Both the position numbers and the translations under genes were made by a program. Below the pieces are notes generated by a model. The model saw nothing but the letters and a program-made list of their open reading frames with translations. It ran no database searches and was not told the origin of the DNA. DNA of 64,000 bases, taken from assembly GCF_014852585.1 (NCBI RefSeq), contig NZ_JACVBX010000009.1:1-64000 (forward strand), read 5' to 3'. Positions 33,524 through 43,445 of this stretch are shown in pieces; position 1 is the first letter of the stretch, and each line of letters opens with the position of its first letter. The stretch is from Pseudomonas sp. PDM18 (lineage in GTDB: Bacteria > Pseudomonadota > Gammaproteobacteria > Pseudomonadales > Pseudomonadaceae).

Positions 33524-34012
33524 TCAGATGTGGTAGATGTCGATGACTTGCCTGACGTAGTCGTTCTTCAGCACGACCTTCTTCGCCTTTACCAGCGGCT
33601 GCTCGCCATGCACATCGAGCGTGTAGAAGCTGGTGCCGAAGTAGCTGTCGACGGTCTTGTAGCGGAAGCTCAGGGTGTGCCAGTTGAAGCGCACCTGGCA
33701 CTGCCCGTTGGCCTCGCCGAGCACCTCGATGTTGCTCAGGTTGTGCGAGGTGCGCGTGTCCGGCAGGGTCGCGCTGGAGCGCTCGGTCTTGATGCGGAAC
33801 ACGCGGTCTTCCAGACCGCCACGGCTGCCGTACCAGATCAGCGAGATTTCCCGCTGTGGGTCTTCGGTGAGCTGGTCGCGGTCGTCCCATGAGGGCATCC
33901 AGAAGGTGGCGTCAGCGGCGTACAGCTCCAGCCACGCATCCCAGTCCTTGTCATCGAGGTAGCGCGCTTCGCGGTAGAGGAAGTCGCGAACGGTCTCGTA
34001 GCGGCTCATCAC
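33524..34012 (-). CDS. benB: Benzoate 1,2-dioxygenase, small subunit
   Basis: The 162-residue protein of the ring-hydroxylating dioxygenase beta family has [20 protein letters not shown] and [17 protein letters not shown]. It is the structural partner of BenA. The start overlaps the benA stop by 4 bases (ATGA). Confidence 0.95.
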   Translation of the reverse strand: MMSRYETVRDFLYREARYLDDKDWDAWLELYAADATFWMPSWDDRDQLTEDPQREISLIWYGSRGGLEDRVFRIKTERSSATLPDTRTSHNLSNIEVLGEANGQCQVRFNWHTLSFRYKTVDSYFGTSFYTLDVHGEQPLVKAKKVVLKNDYVRQVIDIYHI

Positions 34013-35376
34013 ACGCCCTCCTCTGTCACGGCAATGCGCTTGGCCTGCTCGGCGGCCAGCGCATCGATCATGGTCCGCTGCCAGTACTGGTGCTGCAGCA
34101 CGAACAGACCTTCGTCCTCGGTGCGCACGCCGGACAGAGCCGGCGCCAGGTCGATCTCCCGCGCCGCGTCGTCGGCGCCTTCAACCCAGTGCTTCGCCCC
34201 GCGCGACATATCGTTCCAACCGCCAGCGCTGCCCTGGTAGGCCTGCTGGCAGGAGCGGAATTCCTCCAGGTCGTCCGGCGTGGCCATGCCGCTGACGTTG
34301 AAGAAGTCTTCGTACTGGCGGATGCGCTGGGCACGCGCCTCGCTGCTCTCGCCCTTGGGCGCGATGCAGTAGATGGTGATCTCGGTGCGGTTGACGTCGA
34401 TGGGCCGGGCGATGCGGATCTGCGAGCTGAACTGGTCCATCAGGTAGACGTTGGGGTACAGGCAGAGGTTGCGCGAGTTCTCGATCATCCAGTCGGCGCG
34501 GGCGCGGCCATGGTCGCGGGCCAGTTCGTCGCGGCGCTCGAAGGCCGGGCGCGCTTCGGGGTTGGCCCAGCGGGTCCAAAGCAGCAGGTGGCCATGGTCG
34601 AAGGAATAGAACCCCCCGCCCTGCTTGGCCCAGCCACCGGCGCTCATGGTCTTCACTTCTTCGCCGGCTTCGCGCTGCTGGCGCTGGTTCTGGGTGGCGG
34701 CGTAGTTCCAGTGCACGGAGCTTACGTGGTAGCCATCGGCGCCATTCTCGGCAGTGAGTTTCCAGTTGCCTTCGTAGATGTAGCTGGAGGACCCGCGCAG
34801 TACCTCCAGGCCCTCGGGAGACTGGTCAACGATCATGTCGATGATCTTCGCCGACTCGCCCAGGTGCTCCACCAGCGGCTTGACGTCGGCCTTGAGACTA
34901 CCGAAGAGGAAGCCGCGATAGGACTCGAAGCGCGCCACTCTGGTCAGGTCATGGGAGCCTTCGCAGTTGAAGCCTTCCGGGTAGCCGGCCGCCGCAGGGT
35001 CCTTCACCTTGAGCAGCTTGCCGGAGTTGTTGAAGGTCCAGCCGTGGAACGGGCAGGTGTAGCTTGCGCGGTTGCCGGACTTGTGCCGACAGAGCATGGC
35101 GCCCTTGTGGCTGCAGGCGTTGAGGAAGGCGTTGAGCACGCCGTCCTTGCTGCGCGCGATGAAGATCGACTGGCGGCCGATCATGGCGGTCAGGAAGTCG
35201 TTCTTCTCGGGGATCTGGCTTTCATGGGCGAGGTAGACCCAGTTGCCTTCGAAGATGTGTTTCATCTCCAGGTCGAACAGGCGCGGGTCGGTGAACATCT
35301 CCCGCCGGCAGCGATAGACGCCTTTGGCAGGGTCTTCCTCAAGCAGCGAACGCAAGTAGTCGATACCCAGGGACAT
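34009..35376 (-). CDS. benA: Benzoate 1,2-dioxygenase, large subunit
   Basis: The 455-residue Rieske oxygenase has cluster ligands C88, H90, C108 and H111 ([16 protein letters not shown]). Mononuclear iron histidines H217 and H222 lie in [12 protein letters not shown]. It dihydroxylates benzoate to the cis-diol. It is the first gene of benABCD; two BenR-type sites lie 64-99 bases upstream. Confidence 0.96.
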   Translation of the reverse strand: MSLGIDYLRSLLEEDPAKGVYRCRREMFTDPRLFDLEMKHIFEGNWVYLAHESQIPEKNDFLTAMIGRQSIFIARSKDGVLNAFLNACSHKGAMLCRHKSGNRASYTCPFHGWTFNNSGKLLKVKDPAAAGYPEGFNCEGSHDLTRVARFESYRGFLFGSLKADVKPLVEHLGESAKIIDMIVDQSPEGLEVLRGSSSYIYEGNWKLTAENGADGYHVSSVHWNYAATQNQRQQREAGEEVKTMSAGGWAKQGGGFYSFDHGHLLLWTRWANPEARPAFERRDELARDHGRARADWMIENSRNLCLYPNVYLMDQFSSQIRIARPIDVNRTEITIYCIAPKGESSEARAQRIRQYEDFFNVSGMATPDDLEEFRSCQQAYQGSAGGWNDMSRGAKHWVEGADDAAREIDLAPALSGVRTEDEGLFVLQHQYWQRTMIDALAAEQAKRIAVTEEGV

Positions 35377-35439
35377 GGCCGGGGCCTCCGTTGTTTTTGT
35401 TCAGGCAGGCTCAGGTTAGGGCTGGGTTCGGCGGGGCAA

Positions 35440-35475
35440 TATCCGCTTTGTGCAGAGTGCTATCCGTTTTCTGCA
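35440..35475 (-). promoter_or_regulatory. Two BenR/XylS-type operators upstream of benA
   Basis: Read on the minus strand, TGCA-N6-GGATA occurs at 35461-35475 and again at 35440-35454, a direct repeat with a 21-base step. This matches the XylS/BenR motif TGCA-N6-GGNTA, which is present as a 21-base direct repeat at XylS/BenR-controlled promoters. Confidence 0.82.
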
Positions 35476-35526
35476 GGTTTGCCGTGAAGCCGCAATGACG
35501 GCCCGCGCGAGCAGGCCGCCGGGGAT

Positions 35527-35970
35527 TCAGAGGTGGAAGATGACGCCGTATTCAGCGGCCACTTCAACGGTCTTCGGCACGTCCACGGGGCCAGGCACAA
35601 GCTCGCGATCCAGGGCGCGGAACATCTCGATGGCCTGGCTCTGGGCGCCGGTGATTTCGAGCATCTCGCCACCGCCGGGGCCGAAGCTGAAGCCATGCAA
35701 GGTGCCGGCGGGAATATGAATCAACGTGCCGGCCAGGCAGGCGGCCGTGCGCTCGGCGACCGTGAAGACGACCGCGCCGTGGAGCACATAGAAGGACTCG
35801 TCCCAGTCATGGGTATGCGGCGGCGGCCCGGCGCCCTCCTCGCCTGCCTGGAAGGTGATCCGCTGCGCCGCCGAGTCGGTGTCGGCCACCAGCACGTTGA
35901 TGCGGATGCCGACAACATTGAGGGCCGGGCTGCGCTCTCCCGGCGAGAGGATGAACGGGGTGGGATTCAT
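35527..35970 (-). CDS. Cupin-domain protein between benR and benA
   Basis: The 147-residue single-domain cupin has metal-site motifs PPHTHDWDESFYVLHG and, later, AGTLIHIPAGTLHGF. It could bind a small acid or be an enzyme; the sequence does not decide. I chose the ATG at 35970 (MNPTPFILSP), with GGGAGGTCGCG upstream. It lies 190 bases after benR and runs the same way as benA. Confidence 0.75.
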   Translation of the reverse strand: MNPTPFILSPGERSPALNVVGIRINVLVADTDSAAQRITFQAGEEGAGPPPHTHDWDESFYVLHGAVVFTVAERTAACLAGTLIHIPAGTLHGFSFGPGGGEMLEITGAQSQAIEMFRALDRELVPGPVDVPKTVEVAAEYGVIFHL

Positions 35971-36161
35971 GGACGCGACCTCCCTGGGGTTGCGCACGCA
36001 TTGGTACGTGTATCCCAAGTACAGCCCCATCCGCGCAAGCGAAGCGGGGAATCGGAGGAACGGCAAGGTGGCATCGCTACTTCCGGCCACTTCGCAAACC
36101 GTCTGAAACGCCGGCCTGCCGGCGGATCACCGGCATGGTCCGCTCCTTCAGGGGGCGGAGA

Positions 36162-37115
36162 TCAGCTGCGGCGCTTGAGTGTCTCCGATGGCAGCTCGCC
36201 GAACTGCTGGCGGTAGCCTTCGGCAAAGCGCCCGAGGTGCAGGAAGCCATAGTCCAGCGCCAGCTCGGTGACGTTGCGCACCGGGCAGGCCGGATCGCTC
36301 AGGCAAGCGCGGATGCGCTCCAGCTTGAGGCGGCGGATGTACTGGCGCGGCGTGGCACCGGCGTGCCGCTCGAACAACGCGTAGAGCGAACGCAGGCTCA
36401 TGGAGGCCTGGCGCGCCAGGGCTTCGACGTCGATGTCCTCGCGCAGGTGGCCTTCGATGTAAGCCTCGATGCGTTCGAAGGAAGCGCTCGCACCGGCGAT
36501 GGGTTCGCGGCTGACGTTGGTCTTGAGCAGGGTCAGCAGCTTGCTGGCAACTATCTGCTGGTAGTGCTCGTCGACCCGCGCCAGCCGCTCGCCGGCTTCG
36601 GATTCCTGGCAGACCATCGACAGCAGGTTGACGAAGCCTTCCAGTTCGCCCAACTGGTAACGGTTCTCGGTGAAGCGCACACCGGCGCGCGGATGGCTCC
36701 AGCGCTGCTCGGCGCAGATGGCTTCGAGCAGGGTCACCGGAATCTTCAGGATGAATTTCTCGCAGTCGTCCGAGTAGGTCAGGTCGACCGGGTCGTCCGG
36801 GTTGATCAGCAGCAGTTCGCCCGGCGCCAGGTAGTGTTCCTGGCGCTGGCCACGCCACAGGCAATGGCCGCTGAGCAGTATCTGCAAGTGGAAGATGCTC
36901 TCCAGTGCAGGCGAGGTAACGCGCACCGCACCGCCGTAGCTGATGCGGCACAGGTCGAGGCTGGCGAAGCGGCGGTGGTTGAGGCTGGCCTGGGGATGAC
37001 CGTGGGCTGGCAAACACAGGTCGTGGGTGCCCACATGCTGGTTGACGTAGCCGGATACCGCGTAAGGGTCGGCACGTTCGAACACGCGGCTGCGCTCGCT
37101 CAGCAGGCTTTGCAT
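36162..37115 (-). CDS. benR: AraC-family activator of the ben operon
   Basis: The 317-residue protein has an N-terminal effector/dimerisation region and a C-terminal AraC double helix-turn-helix (ALARQASMSLRSLYALFERH; then TPRQYIRRLKLERIRACL). It matches the XylS/BenR group, which responds to benzoate directly. I chose the ATG at 37115 (MQSLLSERSR). The matching TGCA-N6-GGATA sites upstream of benA support the assignment. Confidence 0.9.
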   Translation of the reverse strand: MQSLLSERSRVFERADPYAVSGYVNQHVGTHDLCLPAHGHPQASLNHRRFASLDLCRISYGGAVRVTSPALESIFHLQILLSGHCLWRGQRQEHYLAPGELLLINPDDPVDLTYSDDCEKFILKIPVTLLEAICAEQRWSHPRAGVRFTENRYQLGELEGFVNLLSMVCQESEAGERLARVDEHYQQIVASKLLTLLKTNVSREPIAGASASFERIEAYIEGHLREDIDVEALARQASMSLRSLYALFERHAGATPRQYIRRLKLERIRACLSDPACPVRNVTELALDYGFLHLGRFAEGYRQQFGELPSETLKRRS

Positions 37116-37336
37116 ACAGGCACTCACTCTTGTGGTTGGCCGCGCTCTTCGTCGCGGCTCGTGCGCCCAGTCTATGCCGTGGCCCGGAATGCGGGCATCG
37201 GCCGGGATGGACGGTCGTGCGGGCAATCCAGATGCAAGGCAGGCCCGCGAATCCGCTTCACCCTAGGGACCGGCAGCCACTGGCGCAATTCGACCTGGGG
37301 CGCAGTGTTCGCCAATCGCACGCTTTCGGCGCCTGC

Positions 37337-37750
37337 TCATTGCCAGCAGGTGGTGCCGGTTCCCGTGCCAGTGTTGCTGCGAGTGCCGGCCTGGTCGAGG
37401 CTCAGGCTCAGGCACTGGGCATCCTTGGCCTGAGTTCCCTTGCCAGTGGCAGTCAGGGTGTAGGTGGTGGCCGTGACGTTGGAAATGGCCAGGCTGTAGT
37501 ACTGCAGTGCGCTGACGTTGCTGGTCATGTTCAGCGCGGCGGCGGTGCTGGCGTAGGCGTTGTTCTGCGAGTAGTAGCGCTCCTGCCGGGCAGCCGCCTC
37601 GCTGAGCAGCGCCTGGGCCTCGACCCGATGGCTGCGCAGCACGTAGCGCTGGTAGCTGGGGAAGGCGATACCGGCGAGGATCGCCACGATCACCACCGCG
37701 ATCATCAGTTCGATCAGGGTGAAGCCACTCTCGCGCCGCGTTTGCTTCAT
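37337..37750 (-). CDS. pilE: Type IV minor pilin PilE
   Basis: The 137-residue prepilin has the short leader MKQTRRESG, then FTLIELMIAVVIVAIL, with cleavage after G9 and the conserved glutamate at mature position 5. A C-terminal cysteine pair (AQCLS, TTCWQ) fits the pilin disulphide loop. It is the last gene of the minor-pilin operon, 12 bases after pilY1. Confidence 0.92.
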   Translation of the reverse strand: MKQTRRESGFTLIELMIAVVIVAILAGIAFPSYQRYVLRSHRVEAQALLSEAAARQERYYSQNNAYASTAAALNMTSNVSALQYYSLAISNVTATTYTLTATGKGTQAKDAQCLSLSLDQAGTRSNTGTGTGTTCWQ

Positions 37751-37762
37751 GCGTTATTCCTG

Positions 37763-40700
37763 TCAGTTGGCTGGCTGGATCTGCCAGGTGCGCCGGCCGC
37801 TGACCGCGCCGGTGTTGGTGTGGATGGCATCCGGCAGCAGGCTGCCGCCGCCCTCGGCGCCGGTGTAGGTGTAGCCACCGGAAACGGTGATATCGCCACC
37901 GCCGGTTATGAACGCCGAGAGCGCATCGAAGGTGCCATCGTTGGTCAGGTCGAAGACGTTGTACGGCGTCAGCCCGCCGCGCTCGGGATCGATCGCGTAG
38001 CGGGTTCCGGAGAGCCCGGCGGCGCAGGTGCCGGTTTGTGGCGTGGAACTGCTGAAGATGAGGCTGGAGCCATAGAGCGTCATGTCATAGATCTGCCGCT
38101 CGCCGGCCACCGGAAAATCGAAGTACCAGCCCCACTTGTTGACGTTGCCGTCAGCGGTGTTGCCGGAGGTGTCGTACCAGGCCACCTCGTTGTTGCTCAG
38201 GGTGTAGATCGAAGTGCCGCTTAAAGTGCCTGCCGTGAGCGTCTGCGCCTGCAGGTTGCTGCGCGTGCGCGCCGACGTCAGCGAGGAGGTGGTGGCTTCG
38301 CCGGCGACCTTGCGGTCCCAGATGCCGTAGACGCTCTGCGGCGCGGTGGAGGTCTTGTCGGCAGTGAGCAGGTAGCGGCCGGTGCCAAAGGCAACGATGT
38401 AGCCGATGCCGCCAGGATGGTCGACCAGGGACGGCGCGCTGGTGATCGGCTGGCGCGTACCGCTGGCGTTGCGCGCGACGTACAGCGGGCTGCCGCCGAA
38501 GGACACGGCGTAGCGCGCCTCCGAGGCGGTGCTGTTGAGCGGGTCGCCCACGCTGGTGTCGATCAGGTCGAAACGCCAGAGGTTGCCCAGCAGGTCGCCG
38601 CCGTAGGCGTAGTCGGCGATGCCGTCACTGTTGGCATCCGCCACGAATAGTCGCGACAGGCCGTTGTTGAGGGCGTCCAGCGAAGCGGTTTCGGCCGCGG
38701 TCAGGCTCGGGATAGCGGTGATCTTCTTCAGCAGCGCGCCGGTCTGGATGTCGATGATCAGCAGTGAGGCGGTACTGCTGCCGGTGTCGTAGCCGTTGGG
38801 CACCAGGGCTACCCACTTGCCGCTGTGCAGGCGCGCAATGGAAGGCCGCGCCGCCGTGTAGCCGAGGCTGCTGTCGTTGTCGCCGGTGAACTCCCAGAGC
38901 AGTCTGGGTGCGGTGGGGTCGGTGACATCGAGGGCAAATACCTCGCGGCCGCCGGCGCCGAGACTGCCCAGCAGGACCTTGTGCCAGGCCGAGCCGTAGT
39001 AGACGTCGGACACCACCGGCGTGCCGTCGACGAAATAACGGTGCTCGGTGCCTTGCTGCTTGCCGTAGTCCGGCGCGGTAAGGGCGTTGAGGTTGGGGAT
39101 CACCGCGCTGGGGATGAAGGCGAAGATCTCGGCGCCGGTGGTCGCGTTGAAGGCGTGCAGCATGCCGTCGTTGGCGCCGACGTAAACCACCGAGGGCTTC
39201 GCCGCCAGCGCGGTGGCGAACGCCGCATAGGTGGCGCTGCCCTCCAGGGCGTCGGCGCGCGAAGCCAAGTAGTCGGAGCCACTGACCAGCACGGGCGCCG
39301 AATTGATCATGTCGCCGAGCAATGTGGTTCGGGTGCGGAAGGTGTTGTTCTCACCGCGCAGAAAACCGACCCGTGCCTGCCCTTGGCTGTCCACCACGCC
39401 GGCAACGGTGCGGTTGAGTTGGGTCTGCTGGGCGGCAGTCAGGTTGCTCCAGTTGAATGGAGTGAGTGCGCCGCTCTTGGCGAACAGGATGTTGCGCGCA
39501 CTGGGCGTGCCCAGTTGCGCCGATGCCCGCCACAGGGTGGTGGTGGTCGTGGTGATCGCCCCGGTGCTGCTGGTGGTCATGCTTCGCTGCTTCTTCAGCA
39601 GGTCGCCGGTCCAGTCGCCAGTGACGAAGCTGGTGCCGTAGGTGTAGCTGCCACTGTCCAGCGACTGCGAGTCCACCGCCACGGCGGCGACCGAGGTATT
39701 GAGTTGGAGTATGTCGTCGAATGCCGACTTGAGCTGGGAGGCCAGTTTGCCGGGGTTGCTGACCAGGAAGTAGTTGTCCGGCACGCCGTCGCCGTCGCGA
39801 TCCCAGTTGATGAGGTCGGTCTTGCCGTACTTGGCGGCGTACCACAGGGGGTCCTGCAGGTTGGTCACCGCGGTGGTGGCCGAGGGCGTGAAATTGCGCG
39901 TGTGGTAGGCCAGGCGGTTGCCGCTGAGCGCCCCGCTGCTGCCGCTCAGGCCGGGCAGCAGAGCGCAGCTGATGCCGGTCGCCGCGCAATCGCCGGGAAA
40001 CTTGCCGTCGGGGGTGTCGAGCCTGTTACGTACCGAGCCGTTGCCGCCGCCGGTGACCTCCAGGTACACGCCGTCCTTGGTGGTGCCGGCCATGGTGTAG
40101 CCCATGTGCGACTCGTCACCGGCCACCGAGTATTCGGTCTGGCTGGTCACGTCCACGGAGCCATCGCTCCTGGCCGTCACGGTATATAGCACGATGGCGT
40201 CCATGTCGTAGTCGCGGCCCTGGGCGGAGTCGTCGTAGACCACGCGGAAAGTGATGGAGGTGAGGTTGCCGGCGCCGTCGCGAGTCAGGGTGTCGATGTA
40301 GAAGCCGGTGATCTGGCTGACCACGCCCTGGCTGACGTTCATGCTGAACGGCACCAGGCGCAGCATGCCCTTGCTGGTCTTGATACGGATGTTGGGCAGG
40401 GTCGAGGACTGGGCGATGGAGAAGCTCTGCACCTTGTTCGAGCCCGCGGTGGTCAGCGCGTTCTGGCTGCCGAAGAAGGACACAGCCGAGGTCGCGTAGC
40501 TGCCCTGGCGCGTGGGCTCCTCGGCCAGTCCGCGAATGGTGGCGAAGCTGCTGGCAGTCTTGGCGGTGGGTGCCGAGTCATTGGTGCCGCCGGACTGGCC
40601 GACGTTCACCGAGGCGCTGCCGCCCACTTCGCGGCTCCACAGGGTGGCGCCGACGCTGGCGAAGTTGAAGCTGATGTCGTTGGTCGGCTGGCTGTCGGTG

Positions 40701-42100
40701 CCCAGGGAGCTGCCCGGCACATCCGAGTCGTAGCTCGGGTTGACGTCGCTCATCAGCGTCATGAACGGCCGGGTGCAGGACGGATAGGTGCTGTAGGGGT
40801 TGGCCCAGCTGGTCAGGCTGGAAAGGCCCACGTTGGTGTCGGCCGTGCCGGCCGCGTAAGCCGCGGTCGGCGCCTTGCCGGCGTAGTAGCGCAGGGTCTC
40901 GTAGGCCATCTCGCCCAGCGGGTTGCCCCAGTCGACGCACTTGCCGTTGGTCAGCGGATTGAGGTTGTAGCCGCTGGAGTCGGTGCAGCCGGCGGAGAAC
41001 ACCAGCCGGTCGAGGTTGGCGACAATGCCGCTGTTGTTTACGTAGCAGCGACCGTTGAGGCAGCCGGTGCCGGTGGTGGAGTCGGTCAGAAAGCGCCCGG
41101 TGGAGCTGTTGTACTCGTTGCTGAAGGACGCCGCCGCCTTGCGCACTACGCCGCCGCGCAGGTTGTTGGCGTAGGTGCCGGTGACCAGGCCGAAGTACAT
41201 CTTGTCCGAGGCGCCATAGTCGTGCAGCACGCCCGTGGGCTTGTAGAGGCTGCCGTACTGCGCGCAGTTGCTTTCCCGCAGGCCGGCTACGCAGACCTGC
41301 ACCCGGACGTTGAGATCGTAGGCGGGGACGATGGTGGCGTCGCTGTTGGTGGTGCTGGTGAGGGTATTGGTGCCCTGGGCCGACTCCCGCGAGACCCAGC
41401 CCCAGATGCGGTAGGTGCCCAGTGTCTGCTGGGTGCTGGTGATGACGCGCAAGCGGGGCACTGCTGCGCTGTTGTAGGCGCCCAGTGTGCCGCTGCCGAT
41501 CGAGGTGTTGGCGAAGAGCACGTACTTGCCGTTGGTGGGAACCGGGATCGGGGTGTAGTCGGAGAGGCTGTAGCCGTCGCGGGCGACGCTCAGATACTCC
41601 TTGCCCCAACTGTGCGCGTCGTTAGGGATGAAAGCCCGCTCGAGTACCGTGGAAAGGGTGCTGTCGGTGGAGCGATAGCCACCGTAGAGCACCTTGCGCA
41701 GCACGTCCTGGCGCGACATGGTCAGGTAGTTGAGGTAATCGCCGCTCCAACGTCCCACGGCGCTGGTGCACTTCTTGGTGCTCGTGGTGCTGGAGGGCGC
41801 GAAGGTGCCGCTGAGCACGTCGTAGACGTAGCACTTGTAGGAATCGAAGTAGCCGGTGTAGTCGATGCCGGGCTTGTAGTAGGTGTCCAGCTGGCCGTCA
41901 CCGTCGATGTCGGAAGCGTCGTTGTAGGCCGGGAAGTACAACTTCTGGTCACGTCCGACGACCAGCATGTTCATCGGTGGGGCGATGTTGCTGACGAACA
42001 GCGGCGTCTGCGCCAGGGACGCCCCCCACGCCGGCGCGCCCGCCAGGCACACCAGCAGCAGGAACAGCGTCGTGCGCAGCATGCTCATTGAGCAAGCCAT
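37763..42100 (-). CDS. pilY1: Type IV pilus tip-associated protein PilY1
   Basis: The protein of about 1445 residues has a signal peptide (to about residue 28) and a C-terminal PilC/PilY1 beta-propeller. Calcium-loop sequences are DIDGDGQLD (near 60), WDRDGDGVPD (near 770) and DANSDGIADYAYGG (near 1155); the last matches the known PilY1 calcium site. It promotes pilus extension, adhesion and surface sensing. It is clearly longer than P. aeruginosa PilY1 (about 1160 residues), so the N-terminal half may be divergent; I do not see a clear von Willebrand A motif. I start at the ATG at 42100, after AAGGATG; ATGs at 42088 and 42082 are possible. Confidence 0.9.
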   Translation of the reverse strand: MACSMSMLRTTLFLLLVCLAGAPAWGASLAQTPLFVSNIAPPMNMLVVGRDQKLYFPAYNDASDIDGDGQLDTYYKPGIDYTGYFDSYKCYVYDVLSGTFAPSSTTSTKKCTSAVGRWSGDYLNYLTMSRQDVLRKVLYGGYRSTDSTLSTVLERAFIPNDAHSWGKEYLSVARDGYSLSDYTPIPVPTNGKYVLFANTSIGSGTLGAYNSAAVPRLRVITSTQQTLGTYRIWGWVSRESAQGTNTLTSTTNSDATIVPAYDLNVRVQVCVAGLRESNCAQYGSLYKPTGVLHDYGASDKMYFGLVTGTYANNLRGGVVRKAAASFSNEYNSSTGRFLTDSTTGTGCLNGRCYVNNSGIVANLDRLVFSAGCTDSSGYNLNPLTNGKCVDWGNPLGEMAYETLRYYAGKAPTAAYAAGTADTNVGLSSLTSWANPYSTYPSCTRPFMTLMSDVNPSYDSDVPGSSLGTDSQPTNDISFNFASVGATLWSREVGGSASVNVGQSGGTNDSAPTAKTASSFATIRGLAEEPTRQGSYATSAVSFFGSQNALTTAGSNKVQSFSIAQSSTLPNIRIKTSKGMLRLVPFSMNVSQGVVSQITGFYIDTLTRDGAGNLTSITFRVVYDDSAQGRDYDMDAIVLYTVTARSDGSVDVTSQTEYSVAGDESHMGYTMAGTTKDGVYLEVTGGGNGSVRNRLDTPDGKFPGDCAATGISCALLPGLSGSSGALSGNRLAYHTRNFTPSATTAVTNLQDPLWYAAKYGKTDLINWDRDGDGVPDNYFLVSNPGKLASQLKSAFDDILQLNTSVAAVAVDSQSLDSGSYTYGTSFVTGDWTGDLLKKQRSMTTSSTGAITTTTTTLWRASAQLGTPSARNILFAKSGALTPFNWSNLTAAQQTQLNRTVAGVVDSQGQARVGFLRGENNTFRTRTTLLGDMINSAPVLVSGSDYLASRADALEGSATYAAFATALAAKPSVVYVGANDGMLHAFNATTGAEIFAFIPSAVIPNLNALTAPDYGKQQGTEHRYFVDGTPVVSDVYYGSAWHKVLLGSLGAGGREVFALDVTDPTAPRLLWEFTGDNDSSLGYTAARPSIARLHSGKWVALVPNGYDTGSSTASLLIIDIQTGALLKKITAIPSLTAAETASLDALNNGLSRLFVADANSDGIADYAYGGDLLGNLWRFDLIDTSVGDPLNSTASEARYAVSFGGSPLYVARNASGTRQPITSAPSLVDHPGGIGYIVAFGTGRYLLTADKTSTAPQSVYGIWDRKVAGEATTSSLTSARTRSNLQAQTLTAGTLSGTSIYTLSNNEVAWYDTSGNTADGNVNKWGWYFDFPVAGERQIYDMTLYGSSLIFSSSTPQTGTCAAGLSGTRYAIDPERGGLTPYNVFDLTNDGTFDALSAFITGGGDITVSGGYTYTGAEGGGSLLPDAIHTNTGAVSGRRTWQIQPAN

Positions 42101-42128
42101 GGCGTCGGCATCCTTCGAGCACAACGAT

Positions 42129-42671
42129 TCACGGGATCACCAGCCCGAAGGTCGAACGCAGGCACAGCGCATCGGCCCCGCAAGCCTTGCTCGTGGCGGT
42201 GCCCTTGTAGGCCTGCGAGTTGACCTCGTAGTAGTAGGTGCACCCCACCTGCCCTTTCGACAGGTAGGAGTTGGCGCTGCCACCCGCGCCACCCTTGCAG
42301 TTGTTCGAGATGTAGCGCAGGTACCAGCGCGCACTGCGCAGCAGGCTGGTGCCGCCGTCCATGCCGGAGTAGAGATTGGACTTGCTGAAGTCGGTGCTGT
42401 AGCTGATCGCCGCCGCGGTGAAGCAAGGTGAGGTGCCCGCCGTGCAGTTGTCCAACGCGCGGGGGCTCTTGCGCAGGCGCCCTTCCCCTTCGCGCAGCGC
42501 GGATTCGGCCGCACTCATCAGCCGCTGCTGCTCCAGGCGATTGCCGGTCATCCGCCCTTCCAGCTGCATGCCGCGCATGCCACCGACGGCGGCGAGGGTG
42601 ATCAGCAACAGCATCACCAGTGCGACGAATAAAACCGCGCCGCGCTGCCGGCGGGAAGACAGTCGGGTCAT
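42129..42671 (-). CDS. pilX: Type IV minor pilin assembly protein PilX
   Basis: The 180-residue protein has the leader MTRLSSRRQRG followed by AVLFVALVMLLLITLAAVGG, as in PilX/GspK-like proteins that lack the usual glutamate. The ATG at 42671 overlaps the pilW stop by 4 bases (ATGA). Several cysteines in the C-terminal half suggest a disulphide-stabilised head. Confidence 0.9.
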   Translation of the reverse strand: MTRLSSRRQRGAVLFVALVMLLLITLAAVGGMRGMQLEGRMTGNRLEQQRLMSAAESALREGEGRLRKSPRALDNCTAGTSPCFTAAAISYSTDFSKSNLYSGMDGGTSLLRSARWYLRYISNNCKGGAGGSANSYLSKGQVGCTYYYEVNSQAYKGTATSKACGADALCLRSTFGLVIP

Positions 42672-43444
42672 GGCATCAGGTTCCTCAACATGCTGGTCCC
42701 GCTGACGATGCGCCGCACGGGCCCATCGCCATCGGTGCAAGCCTTGCTGCCGTACAGGTCCTGCCAGCGCTGACAGGTGGTGGCAGCCAACCTGCTGCTC
42801 ACCGAGCCGCTGCTGGCCAGCAGTAGCGCGTAACGCAGGCTGCGCACTGTTTGGCCAGTGGCCGGCGTGGCGACGTACTGCGTCACCTGGCGATTGAATT
42901 CGTCGCTCTCGCTGTCCACTCCGAAATCGAAGCGCAGCGCCACCACGTTCTCCACCAGGGCGCTGCCGTTACAGGTCAGTTGACCGTTGCCCAGGGTGAA
43001 TTTCTCGACCACGTTGTTGCTCGGGCTGTAGTTGCTGTAGGGCTTGTTCACCCCGGCGCGGCTGGCCAGTGAAGCACCGGTGCAATCGACATCGGTAGTG
43101 TCGCGCGGCTGGTAGCGCAGGCAGACGGTATTGGCATCTACCCGCACCAGTGCCTGACCGGCTGCGAAGACGCAGCCGTTGCTGGTCTGCGCGGGAAACG
43201 CGGCGGTCATCCGCGAGGACGGCAGGCGCCGGTAACCGGCTTTCGACAGGCGTGCGTCGAGCATCTGCTGGGCGTAGCGCGCGTTGTCCTGGTTCTGCGC
43301 CTGGCCATCGAAGTAGCGCGAACGGTCCTGTCCATCGAGGAACATCTGGGTAATGCCCAGGATCAGGAACAGGCTCAGGCCCATGGCGATCATCAGCTCG
43401 ATGAGCGTCACCCCAGCCTGCGCACGCACACCCGGCCCGCGCAT
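42668..43444 (-). CDS. pilW: Type IV minor pilin PilW
   Basis: The 258-residue prepilin has leader MRGPGVRAQAG then VTLIELMIAMGLSLFLILG. Later motifs RYAQQMLDARLSKAGYR and VVALRFDFGVDSE are typical of PilW. The ATG at 43444 lies one base after the pilV stop. It is part of the priming complex with FimU, PilV and PilX. Confidence 0.92.
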   Translation of the reverse strand: MRGPGVRAQAGVTLIELMIAMGLSLFLILGITQMFLDGQDRSRYFDGQAQNQDNARYAQQMLDARLSKAGYRRLPSSRMTAAFPAQTSNGCVFAAGQALVRVDANTVCLRYQPRDTTDVDCTGASLASRAGVNKPYSNYSPSNNVVEKFTLGNGQLTCNGSALVENVVALRFDFGVDSESDEFNRQVTQYVATPATGQTVRSLRYALLLASSGSVSSRLAATTCQRWQDLYGSKACTDGDGPVRRIVSGTSMLRNLMP

Positions 43445-43445
43445 C

